64,000 bases of DNA from Spongiivirga sp046524175 (GTDB lineage: Bacteria > Bacteroidota > Bacteroidia > Flavobacteriales > Flavobacteriaceae): positions 744,001-808,000 of the forward strand of contig NZ_JBEFZF010000001.1 of the NCBI RefSeq assembly GCF_046524175.1, in the 5' to 3' direction. Positions within the stretch are counted from its first letter, which is position 1. Each line of letters opens with the position of its first letter. The notes below the pieces were generated by a model. That model was not told the origin of the DNA. It saw only the letters and a list, made by a program, of their open reading frames with translations, and ran no database searches. Shown one piece after another: positions 9,076 to 16,396 of this stretch. A program made the position numbers and the translations under genes.

Positions 9076-9707
9076 TGTTTTTGATTGTTATTCTTTAGTA
9101 GAATAGATTGTTTTATTTGCTTTAATCTTTTCAATAATTTGGTGTTGAACCATTTTCTTTTCCCGTTTTTGCCATTCTTAGGATCGTACAACATTCCCGT
9201 GCATAAGCACATTTTATGCTGCTTCGATTTTAAGATATCATAATTGGAACAGGTTTGACAGCCTTGCCAAAACTTTTTATCATCAGTTAATTCTGAAAAA
9301 GTAACTGGTTTGTAGCCTAGATCAGAATTAATCTTCATAACAGCTAAACCAGTGGTAATACCAAATATTTTTGATTCAGGGAATTTCTTTTTTGATAGTT
9401 TGAAAATAGCTGCTTTTATCTTTCTGGCTAATCCCATATTTCTAAAATCAGGATGGACTATTAGACCAGAATTAGCAACATATTTCTGGTGACCCCATAC
9501 TTCGATATAACAAAAACCGGCAAACTTTCCTTCATCAGAAATCGCAATTACAGCGTTACCATTATTCATTTTTGTATGAATATAGTCTGGTGATCTTTTG
9601 GCAATACCAGTACCTCTCACTTTAGCAGAATTGGCCATTACTTGACAAATTTCTTCAGCGAAATCAAGATGATCTTTAGATGCAACAACAATTTGAACGC
9701 GCTTCAT
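9057..9707 (-). CDS. GNAT acyltransferase, candidate N-acylglutamate synthase
   Basis: First structural gene of the arg operon, 216 aa. Residues about 1-140 form a GNAT fold with an acyl-CoA loop around HPDFRNMGLARKI (85-97). A C-terminal extension carries four cysteines, Cys150, Cys153, Cys167 and Cys169 (WQGCQTCS... MCLCTG), possibly a metal site; the tail is very basic. No argA or argJ is present in the operon, so this enzyme is the natural candidate for acylating glutamate, with succinyl-CoA if ArgF' is succinyl-specific. The GNAT class is clear; the substrate is inferred from position. The alternative is an unrelated acetyltransferase that only travels with the operon. It starts at the ATG at 9707 after a leader of about 200 nt. 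Confidence 0.82.
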   Translation of the reverse strand: MKRVQIVVASKDHLDFAEEICQVMANSAKVRGTGIAKRSPDYIHTKMNNGNAVIAISDEGKFAGFCYIEVWGHQKYVANSGLIVHPDFRNMGLARKIKAAIFKLSKKKFPESKIFGITTGLAVMKINSDLGYKPVTFSELTDDKKFWQGCQTCSNYDILKSKQHKMCLCTGMLYDPKNGKNGKRKWFNTKLLKRLKQIKQSILLKNNNQKQWTKLL

Positions 9708-9743
9708 AGCGTGTAAACGATGTTTTAGTAAAACGTTGAATTA

Positions 9744-9788
9744 AAAAGGGTTCTGGAAACTCACGGGGAAGAAGGACGCACCCTCTTC
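9744..9788 (-). promoter_or_regulatory. Possible attenuator stem-loops in the arg leader
   Basis: On the leader RNA, GAAGAGGG (9788-9781) can pair with CCUUCUUC (9775-9768) in an 8-bp hairpin with a 5-nt loop. The same left arm can instead pair, as AAGAGGGU, with ACCCUUUU (9751-9744), which ends in a short U-run. The two pairings exclude each other, as expected of a terminator/antiterminator switch downstream of the arginine-rich leader ORF. The terminator-like form has a 28-nt loop and only five U, so it is weak; the function is inferred. Confidence 0.4.
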
Positions 9789-9799
9789 AAAAAGGAATG

Positions 9800-9904
9800 T
9801 TACGCGCAAAGGCGCGGACGGGGACGGCGAACGGGACGAACAGGTACTAAGGCAACTGATAAGTCACCGAAGAAAATGTAATATGTTGTTATTAAAAGGT
9901 TCAC
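9800..9904 (-). CDS. Arginine-rich leader peptide of the arg operon
   Basis: A 34-codon ORF with a GTG start lies between the putative arg promoter and the GNAT gene. Its second half reads VRPVRRPRPR: five arginine codons (CGT and CGC) within nine, ending in LCA and a TAA at 9802-9800. A GC stem of CGCGC/GCGCG with a 4-nt loop (9816-9803) overlaps the last codons. Arginine codons in front of an arginine operon are what ribosome-stalling control predicts. The start codon is inferred: no ATG is available in frame, and GTG lies about 14 nt after the predicted transcription start. The local GC content is well above the surroundings, so the run of CGN codons could partly reflect a GC-rich insert. 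Confidence 0.55.
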   Translation of the reverse strand: MNLLITTYYIFFGDLSVALVPVRPVRRPRPRLCA

Positions 9905-9923
9905 CGTTCTTTATTATACAAGT

Positions 9924-9931
9924 CAAACCTA
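9924..9931 (-). promoter_or_regulatory. Putative -7 box of the arg operon promoter
   Basis: The minus strand reads TAGGTTTG, an exact match to the Bacteroidota sigma -7 consensus TAnnTTTG. It would start transcription near 9918, about 14 nt before the GTG of the leader peptide. A TTG that could serve as -33 lies at 9960-9958, but the 26-nt spacing is longer than usual, so only the -7 box is well supported. Confidence 0.5.
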
Positions 9932-9997
9932 TAAAATAAATCTGACTCAGCGATCATCAATATTAATATTTCTTGTTTTTTTATGAAATACTCACAA

Positions 9998-10016
9998 AAT
10001 CACTTAAAAAGTGATT
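9998..10016. promoter_or_regulatory. Palindrome AATCACTT-3-AAGTGATT, possible operator
   Basis: A perfect 8-bp inverted repeat with a 3-bp spacer lies between the divergent arg operon and lipoprotein gene. It shares the half-site TCACTT/AAGTGA with the palindrome at 10077-10099. It is upstream of both transcription units, so a terminator role is unlikely; a transcription-factor site is the simplest reading, with the factor unknown. Confidence 0.5.
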
Positions 10017-10076
10017 AATCTGTAAATTATTGATTCCCTAAATCAGTCTTTTGTTAGTGTCTTGTTAAATATGATC

Positions 10077-10106
10077 ACTCACTTTTTGAAAAAGTGAGTT
10101 CACTCA
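10077..10106. promoter_or_regulatory. 23-bp palindrome plus overlapping inverted repeat, possible operator
   Basis: Arms ACTCACTTTTT (10077-10087) and AAAAAGTGAGT (10089-10099) surround one central G. The right arm also forms TGAGT-TC-ACTCA with the next bases (10095-10106), giving three ACTCA-type half-sites. It lies 55-85 bp before the ATG of the divergent lipoprotein gene, upstream of a near-consensus -7 box TAGGTTTA at 10137-10144. The position argues for a regulator-binding site rather than a terminator. Confidence 0.5.
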
Positions 10107-10161
10107 TTCTCTGTAGCAACATAATCCTTTCCTGATTAGGTTTACTCAAAATAAAATAATC

Positions 10162-11274
10162 ATGAAAAATTATTCAATACTAATCGTTATTACCTTATTG
10201 GTTATTATATCGTGTAAGAAAAACAAAGAACAGACCACCCAAATTCCTAACGAAGCTGATGTAAAAGAATTAGCCATGGGGCCTTATGTGTTAAGCCAAA
10301 TTACATCTAAAGAAAACCTGCAAGTATTTGCAATTACTGGTAAAGATGAGATTAAAAAAGAATACATTACACTAGATATCGCTTTAAAAGAAAAGAAAGT
10401 TGAAGTAAGAGAGACGAGCAATGTAAACGAATTACGAATAGACAACAATAGTGAAGATACCATTTTTATTCACTCTGGTGATATTGTAAAAGGTGGAAAA
10501 CAGGACCGTACAGTTGCTAACGATGTTATTATTAAACCAAACGCCAAAAACGTGCCTTTGGCCAGTTTTTGCGTTGAGCAAGGTAGATGGAGCCCTAGAA
10601 AAGGTGAACGATCTGACAAATTTGAAGAAAACTCAAAAATGCTCTCTTCAAAAAAACTAAAACTAGCCGCGAGGTATGATAGCAACCAACAAAAAGTTTG
10701 GGAAAAGGTTAGTGAAGAACAATCCAAGCTAAATAATAATTTATCATCACGAACAGGCAATAAGGTCGATGTTACCGAAAATGAATCCGCCTCCAGTTTA
10801 CAATTAACATTAGAAAGCAACGAACTTAAAAAAGTGAAAAAGGAACTTCAAGAATCCGTTATAAAAGGCCTAAAAAATAAAGATAATGTAATTGGATATG
10901 CGTATGCCATTAACGGAAAAGTATATGGAGTTGATATCTATAATAGCAAGAAATTATTCAAGGATCTAACACCAAAAATCACAGAATCAATTGTTACTGA
11001 AGCGATTGTCGAATCGAATGACAGTATCCCTACAAAAGCAAAAATTGTTGATGTCAAGCACTTCATTGAACAATCAAAAATGATAGAAGACTCTAATAAA
11101 ACAAAGAAAATTAATGAAACGACTGAATTAAATATTCGAGAAACCAAAGAAGGTTATTTGACTTTTTCATCAATTGATAAGGATCAGAAAAAATGGATTC
11201 ATAAAAACTATTTAAAGAAAGAGAAGGAAAACAAAAAATCAACTACGGTACTTTCAACTCAAAGAAGAAGGTAA
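10162..11274 (+). CDS. ARPP-1-like domain lipoprotein
   Basis: A 370-aa lipoprotein: the N-terminal hydrophobic stretch ends in VIISC, a signal peptidase II site at Cys18. The body carries segments typical of the ARPP-1 (DUF6569-like) family, such as IHSGDIVKGGKQDR near residue 110 and FCVEQGRWSPRKG near residue 140; this family name is from memory. After about residue 160 the sequence is lysine- and serine-rich and probably partly helical, ending in a basic tail. The biochemical role is not known. It diverges from the arg operon and shares its palindromic control region, but no direct arginine link is visible. Gene complete, with its own promoter. Confidence 0.75.
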   Translation: MKNYSILIVITLLVIISCKKNKEQTTQIPNEADVKELAMGPYVLSQITSKENLQVFAITGKDEIKKEYITLDIALKEKKVEVRETSNVNELRIDNNSEDTIFIHSGDIVKGGKQDRTVANDVIIKPNAKNVPLASFCVEQGRWSPRKGERSDKFEENSKMLSSKKLKLAARYDSNQQKVWEKVSEEQSKLNNNLSSRTGNKVDVTENESASSLQLTLESNELKKVKKELQESVIKGLKNKDNVIGYAYAINGKVYGVDIYNSKKLFKDLTPKITESIVTEAIVESNDSIPTKAKIVDVKHFIEQSKMIEDSNKTKKINETTELNIRETKEGYLTFSSIDKDQKKWIHKNYLKKEKENKKSTTVLSTQRRR

Positions 11275-11295
11275 AACTAGGCAAAAGATAATAGT

Positions 11296-11359
11296 TTAAA
11301 GGCAAAAGGTAAAGGGAGATAACCTTATTTTCCTTCACCTTTTACCTATAAGCCTTTAA
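11296..11359. terminator. Bidirectional terminator-like hairpin
   Basis: TTAAAGGC (11296-11303) pairs with GCCTTTAA (11352-11359), and AAAAGGT (11304-11310) with ACCTTTT (11337-11343), with a bulge on the right arm. It lies between the converging lipoprotein and gapN genes, the expected place for a shared terminator. Confidence 0.5.
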
Positions 11360-11365
11360 CCCTTA

Positions 11366-12967
11366 TTAAAGTATATAATCAGTACTTACAAAATTGCTAG
11401 CGCCAGAGTCAAGTAACTCATTTAAAATGGCATTATTATACTCATTATCCTTACTTGCAACAAAGGTTCTAATTGAAAAAGAACGCAGTGCATCATGCAC
11501 ACTCAACGTACTTACAGCAGAATCTTTTCGGCCGGTAAAAGGATACACATCAGGCCCTCGTTGACATGAGCTATTTAAGTTCACTCTACAAACTAAATTA
11601 ACCAAAGTGTCAATTAATGGGGCAAGTGTTTTTATTTCCTTACCAAATAAACTTACTTGTTGACCATAATTTGATTCTGCAATATCATCTAGCGGTTCAT
11701 CGATATTTGAAAAAGTTCTAATGGGCACTACGGGGCCAAATTGCTCTTCTTCATATACCTTCATATCTTTATTTACTGGGAACAATACCGCCGGAAAAAT
11801 AAAATTGTCAATCACCTCCGCTCCACGTTGGTTAATTACCGCTGCTCCTTTATCTTTTGCATCTTGAATTAAGTCTTGAATGTAGTCGACTTTACCAGGC
11901 TCAGGAAGCGGAGTCAATTTCACACCTTCTTCCCAGGGGTTTCCATATTTCATGGAATCGACCGCCTCCGTGTAGCGCTTGTTGAATTCAGCAGCAATAT
12001 TTTCATGTACATACACAATTTTCAACGCTGTACAACGCTGCCCATTGTACGACAATGTTCCTGCAGTACATTCACTAACCGCCAAGTCAAGATCAGCATC
12101 GGGTAACACAATAGCCGGATTCTTAGCCTCTAAACCTAGTACTAAGCGTAATCTGTTTGCTTTTGGGTGAAGGTTTTGTAACGCATTTGCTGATGAGCTG
12201 TGTCCTATAAGTGCCAATACATCAACACGGCCATCTTTCATGATCGGTGAAGCCACTGCCCTGCCCCGACCATACAAGACATTAACCACTCCAGGAGGAA
12301 AACTCTCTTTAAATGCCTTTAGCAAAGGGGATATTAATAGTACACCATGTTTAGCAGGTTTGAACACGGTAGTATTTCCCATTATTAATGCTGGAATTAA
12401 CAAACAAAAAGTCTCATTAAGTGGGTAATTGTATGGACCCAAACATAATACTACACCAAGCGGACCGCGGCGAATATGTGCATGAATACCACTTTCCTTT
12501 TCAAAACGTGCGCTATCACGATCCATTTGTTTGTAATCTTCAATGGTATCATTTATATAATCAACCGTGCGATCGAATTCTTTTTCAGCATCGGCAACTG
12601 TTTTACATATTTCCCAAATAAGATATTTTACCACTTCCTCCCGCTGTGCCTTCATTTTTTCTACAAAAATCTCCATACACTTAATGCGATCGGCTACTTT
12701 CATTGTAGGCCATACACCCTGCCCTTTATCATACGCCTTAGAAGCAGCATCCAACGCATCAATTGCCTCTTTCTCACCCAAGGTTGGTATGGTTCCTAAC
12801 AAGGTTTTTTCAAATTTGCCTGCATCATTCTCAGTTAAAATTGGTGAATACACCTCAGAAGTTGCTCCCGACCATTTGATCAATTCATTATTAACCAAAT
12901 AGGTATCTTGGTTAAGCAACTTATTTAATTGAAATCGTTTGGGTATATTGTTTTTGGTTGGATTCAT
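11366..12967 (-). CDS. gapN: NADP-dependent glyceraldehyde-3-phosphate dehydrogenase (non-phosphorylating, GapN type)
   Basis: Aldehyde dehydrogenase superfamily protein of 533 aa. The sequence follows the plant/bacterial GapN branch: GPYNYPLNETFCLLIPALIMG in the cofactor domain, LGLEAKNPAIVLPDADLD with the general-base Glu, and SYNGQRCTALK with the catalytic Cys near residue 315. GapN oxidises glyceraldehyde-3-phosphate directly to 3-phosphoglycerate and yields NADPH without ATP. The exact substrate is inferred from family resemblance. It lies 64 bp downstream of ilvA in the same direction, but a terminator-like hairpin between them suggests a separate unit. The ATG at 12967 gives the normal family N-terminus. 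Confidence 0.88.
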   Translation of the reverse strand: MNPTKNNIPKRFQLNKLLNQDTYLVNNELIKWSGATSEVYSPILTENDAGKFEKTLLGTIPTLGEKEAIDALDAASKAYDKGQGVWPTMKVADRIKCMEIFVEKMKAQREEVVKYLIWEICKTVADAEKEFDRTVDYINDTIEDYKQMDRDSARFEKESGIHAHIRRGPLGVVLCLGPYNYPLNETFCLLIPALIMGNTTVFKPAKHGVLLISPLLKAFKESFPPGVVNVLYGRGRAVASPIMKDGRVDVLALIGHSSSANALQNLHPKANRLRLVLGLEAKNPAIVLPDADLDLAVSECTAGTLSYNGQRCTALKIVYVHENIAAEFNKRYTEAVDSMKYGNPWEEGVKLTPLPEPGKVDYIQDLIQDAKDKGAAVINQRGAEVIDNFIFPAVLFPVNKDMKVYEEEQFGPVVPIRTFSNIDEPLDDIAESNYGQQVSLFGKEIKTLAPLIDTLVNLVCRVNLNSSCQRGPDVYPFTGRKDSAVSTLSVHDALRSFSIRTFVASKDNEYNNAILNELLDSGASNFVSTDYIL

Positions 12968-12978
12968 ATTTTAAGATT

Positions 12979-13004
12979 AAAAAACCCCTCGACTACACTT
13001 GGGG
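12979..13004 (-). terminator. Candidate terminator after ilvA
   Basis: On the minus strand CCCC (13004-13001) and GGGG (12988-12985) enclose a 12-nt loop and are followed directly by six T. The stem is short, so this is a weak intrinsic terminator at the end of the ilv operon. Confidence 0.45.
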
Positions 13005-13031
13005 CCATATATGTAGTTTCTACTTGTTTTT

Positions 13032-14297
13032 TTAAACTAGGAACTGAAAAAGATCAGGTTTGTTATTGATGTAGTCGCCATAAAAGTTTTTAGCTTTCAT
13101 GCGTGCGACTAAGGGTTCGAAATCCGACTTTCGCTTCAATTCTATTCCAACCACTGCCGAGCCATTTTCTCGATTTGATTTTTTGGTGTATTCAAAATAG
13201 GTGATATCATCATCCGGACCCAAAATTTCGGCAACAAATTCTTTAAGTGCTCCCGCTCTTTGCGGAAAACGAATGATAAAGTAGTGTTTAAGATTCGCGT
13301 ATAGCAGTGCCCGTTCGCTTATTTCAGCGGTACGCGTAATGTCATTATTACTTCCACTTACAATACAGACTACCTGCTTTCCCCTAATTTCATCTTTATA
13401 ATAATCTAAAGCGGCTAGTGTTAATGCTCCAGCCGGTTCTACCACTATAGCATCTCTGTTATATAAATCCAAGATCGTTTGGCATACCTTACCTTCAGGT
13501 ATCGTGGTCATTTGATGAAGAAATTCTTTACAGATATTAAAAGTAAGATCTCCTACTTGTTGCACAGCAGCGCCGTCTACAAACTTTTCAATGTCGAAAA
13601 TCTTAGTGTTCACTCCGTTTTCGATCGATGTTTTCATAGATGGTGCTCCTTCTGGTTCAATACCAATGATTTTTGTATTTGGAGATAGTGTTTTAAACAC
13701 ACTACATAAACCGGATGCAAGACCACCACCCCCTACGGCCACAAACAGATAATCAATTTGCTTTGGTGCTTGCTCAAGAATTTCAAGACCAACGGTTGCC
13801 TGTCCTTCTATTACTTTTTTATCATCAAACGGATGTACGAATGAGCTACCATTTTCATTACAAAATTTCATCGCCGCATTATAGGAATCATCATAAGTAT
13901 CACCTTCTAAAACAATTTGTACATGTGTACCACCAAACATTTTGGTCTGATCTATTTTCTGTTTTGGTGTAGGTGCGGGCATGAAAATTGTACCATTTAT
14001 TCCTAGTCTTTCGCAAGACATGGCAACGCCTTGTGCATGATTACCCGCGCTTGCACAGACTACACCTGCTGCTTTTTCTTCGTCTGAAAGGGTGCTTATT
14101 TTATTAAACGCACCTCTTATTTTGTATGACCGTACCGGTTGAAGGTCTTCACGTTTTAAGAGCACATTCGCGTCAAAAGCACGGCCATAGGTAATGCTTG
14201 AAGTTAAAGGAGTTTTTTCAGCTACTCCCTTTAAATTCAAAGCGGCTTCGCGAACATCCCAGATTAATGGTATATATGTTTTTTTTGTTTCAGGCAT
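13032..14297 (-). CDS. ilvA: Threonine ammonia-lyase, biosynthetic
   Basis: PLP enzyme (421 aa) that deaminates threonine to 2-oxobutanoate, the entry to isoleucine. The PLP lysine sits in SYKIRGAFNKI (near residue 60); ASAGNHAQGVA and the glycine loop VGGGGLASGL follow. The last ~90 residues form a single ACT-like regulatory domain (FIIRFPQRAGALKEFV), so this is the shorter Bacillus-type form rather than the two-domain E. coli type. It is last in the ilvDBNCA cluster, 51 bp after ilvC, and supplies the substrate used by IlvBN. Feedback inhibition by isoleucine is expected for the family. Confidence 0.94.
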   Translation of the reverse strand: MPETKKTYIPLIWDVREAALNLKGVAEKTPLTSSITYGRAFDANVLLKREDLQPVRSYKIRGAFNKISTLSDEEKAAGVVCASAGNHAQGVAMSCERLGINGTIFMPAPTPKQKIDQTKMFGGTHVQIVLEGDTYDDSYNAAMKFCNENGSSFVHPFDDKKVIEGQATVGLEILEQAPKQIDYLFVAVGGGGLASGLCSVFKTLSPNTKIIGIEPEGAPSMKTSIENGVNTKIFDIEKFVDGAAVQQVGDLTFNICKEFLHQMTTIPEGKVCQTILDLYNRDAIVVEPAGALTLAALDYYKDEIRGKQVVCIVSGSNNDITRTAEISERALLYANLKHYFIIRFPQRAGALKEFVAEILGPDDDITYFEYTKKSNRENGSAVVGIELKRKSDFEPLVARMKAKNFYGDYINNKPDLFQFLV

Positions 14298-14348
14298 AGG
14301 CCATTACCCACAAGCTATCAAAGAATGGGCACTAGAGTTATTTTCTTG

Positions 14349-15824
14349 TTAAACTATTTTTTTCATGTCAGTCATCGCTTCTCGTAATTCTTCCCCTACA
14401 ATTTCTACTGGGTGATTACGTATAATATCATTAACCTCGATCAAGCGTTTGTTGTCGACACCAGTACCTTGACCATTTACAAAATCCTTCCCAATTACAT
14501 TCACATCAATTTTCTCCATAAAATCCCTTAACAAAGGTTTCGCGGCATGATCGAATAAATAACAACCGTATTCAGCAGTGTCGGAAATCACGCGGTTCAT
14601 TTCATAAAGCTTTTTACGTGCAATGGTATTAGCAATTAGCGGAGTTTCATGCAATGATTCGTAGTACGCAGATTCTTCAATGATTCCTGCTTCCGTCATT
14701 GTTTCAAAAGCCAACTCGACACCAGCACGCACAAATGCTACCATTAGTACTCCATGATCAAAATATTCTTGTTCTGAAATCGCTGCATCCGTAACGGCAG
14801 TTTTTTCAAACGCAGTTTCTCCGGTAGCAGCTCTCCAACCTAGAAGGTTTTTATCATCATTAGCCCAATCTTCCATCATTGTTTTTGAAAAATGTCCGGT
14901 CATAATATCATCCATATGTTTTTGAAATAGATCTCGCATGATATCTTTTAACTCTTCTGATAGCTCAAAAGCCTTAATTTTTGCCGGATTGGAAAGGCGG
15001 TCCATCATATTGGTAATTCCGCCATGCTTTAGGGCTTCGGTAATAGTTTCCCACCCATATTGAATCAATTTTGAAGCATAGCTAGGTTCAATACCTTGCT
15101 CAACCATTTTGTCAAAACACAAAATCGATCCTGTTTGCAGCACTCCGCAAAGAATGGTTTGCTCTCCCATTAAATCAGATTTTACCTCAGCCACAAATGA
15201 AGATTCTAAAACCCCTGCTCGGTCACCACCAGTAGCCACAGCATAGGCCTTTGCTTGTTCCAACCCATGGCCTTGCGGGTTATTATCAGGATGTACTGCT
15301 ATCAAAGTAGGAACACCAAAGCCTCTTTTGTACTCTTCCCGAACTTCTGATCCTGGGCATTTTGGTGCCACCATGATCACCGTAAGATCTTCACGGATTT
15401 GCATTCCTTCTTCTACGATATTAAAACCATGCGAATACGATAAGGTTGCTCCCTTTTTCATCAAGGGCATCACTGCACTTACCACATTAGTATGTTGCTT
15501 ATCAGGTGTAAGATTGATCACTATATCCGCAGTTGGGATTAAATCTTCATAAGTTCCCACCTTAAATCCATTGTCAGTTGCATTGATAAAAGACGCTCTC
15601 TTTTCCTTAATCGCACCTTCGCGTAGTGCATATGAAATATCAAGACCACTATCACGCATGTTCAATCCTTGGTTTAAGCCTTGGGCACCGCAACCAACGA
15701 TTACGATTTTTTTATCTTTTAATGACGAAACTCCCTCAGAAAACTCCGATTGCTCCATAAATCTGCACTTGCCCAACTGTGTAAGCTGTTCGCGTAATGA
15801 AAGTGAGTTAAAATAATTAGCCAT
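14349..15824 (-). CDS. ilvC: Ketol-acid reductoisomerase, class II
   Basis: 491-aa NADPH-dependent isomeroreductase acting on the acetohydroxy acids made by IlvBN. The Rossmann motif IVGCGAQGLNQGLNMRDSG is near residue 42, then APKCPGSEVREEY. The length and duplicated C-terminal knotted helical domain mark the long class II form found in E. coli and plants. Spacing to ilvN is 36 bp and to ilvA 51 bp, all in one direction. Metal-binding acidic residues in ESSFVAEVKSDLMGEQTILCG are intact. Confidence 0.96.
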   Translation of the reverse strand: MANYFNSLSLREQLTQLGKCRFMEQSEFSEGVSSLKDKKIVIVGCGAQGLNQGLNMRDSGLDISYALREGAIKEKRASFINATDNGFKVGTYEDLIPTADIVINLTPDKQHTNVVSAVMPLMKKGATLSYSHGFNIVEEGMQIREDLTVIMVAPKCPGSEVREEYKRGFGVPTLIAVHPDNNPQGHGLEQAKAYAVATGGDRAGVLESSFVAEVKSDLMGEQTILCGVLQTGSILCFDKMVEQGIEPSYASKLIQYGWETITEALKHGGITNMMDRLSNPAKIKAFELSEELKDIMRDLFQKHMDDIMTGHFSKTMMEDWANDDKNLLGWRAATGETAFEKTAVTDAAISEQEYFDHGVLMVAFVRAGVELAFETMTEAGIIEESAYYESLHETPLIANTIARKKLYEMNRVISDTAEYGCYLFDHAAKPLLRDFMEKIDVNVIGKDFVNGQGTGVDNKRLIEVNDIIRNHPVEIVGEELREAMTDMKKIV

Positions 15825-15860
15825 TTTGTTTTATTTAATTTTTAAGTATTGGTTTATAAT

Positions 15861-16394
15861 TTAAACTGGTTGAAATTCTTTAAGTAACGATGAAATTTGC
15901 ATTTCTTCTTTAGTAACCGATATGCGTCCTGATCGTACAAATTGCATCAAACCATAGGGCACTAAATCATTATACAAACGCTCAGTTTCATGACGAAACC
16001 CCGTTTTTTCAATCACAAAAAACTCACGCGATACGGTTACAATTTTTGCGTGACTATCTTTAATAATATTCTGTACCTGACGCTGTTCAAAAAGGGAATC
16101 TGATTTTACTTTATACAAAGCAGATTCTTGATAGATGGTTTCTTCATCTGTATGGTAGTAAGCGCGAATAACATCAATCTGTTTTTCCAGTTGCCCGACG
16201 ATGCGCTTTACCCATTGTTCAGAAGTTTTAACAACAATAACAAAGCGATTTACACCTTCTATTTCTGATTGAGAAGTGTTTAAACTCTCGATATTAATGT
16301 GTCTTTTTAAAAATATACCTGAAACCCTATTTAAAAGGCCGACCATATTCTCTGTATACACCGATATGGTAAATGTTTTCTTTTCTTCGCTCAT
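15861..16394 (-). CDS. ilvN: Acetolactate synthase small (regulatory) subunit
   Basis: 177-aa regulatory subunit that binds valine and activates the large subunit. The N-terminal ACT domain (FTISVYTENMVGLLNRVSGIFLKR) and a C-terminal region as in IlvH are both present. The start is set at the ATG at 16394 (MSEEKKTF); the frame is also open to a TTG at 16400 overlapping the ilvB stop, which would add only two residues. It follows ilvB immediately, with the stop of ilvB at 16397-16399 two bases before this ATG. Confidence 0.94.
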   Translation of the reverse strand: MSEEKKTFTISVYTENMVGLLNRVSGIFLKRHINIESLNTSQSEIEGVNRFVIVVKTSEQWVKRIVGQLEKQIDVIRAYYHTDEETIYQESALYKVKSDSLFEQRQVQNIIKDSHAKIVTVSREFFVIEKTGFRHETERLYNDLVPYGLMQFVRSGRISVTKEEMQISSLLKEFQPV

Positions 16395-16396
16395 GA

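Noticed and set aside
10077..10099. Long palindrome considered as an intrinsic terminator
   Set aside because: Both flanking genes point away from it, so no transcript should end here; the single-base loop also fits an operator better than a terminator.
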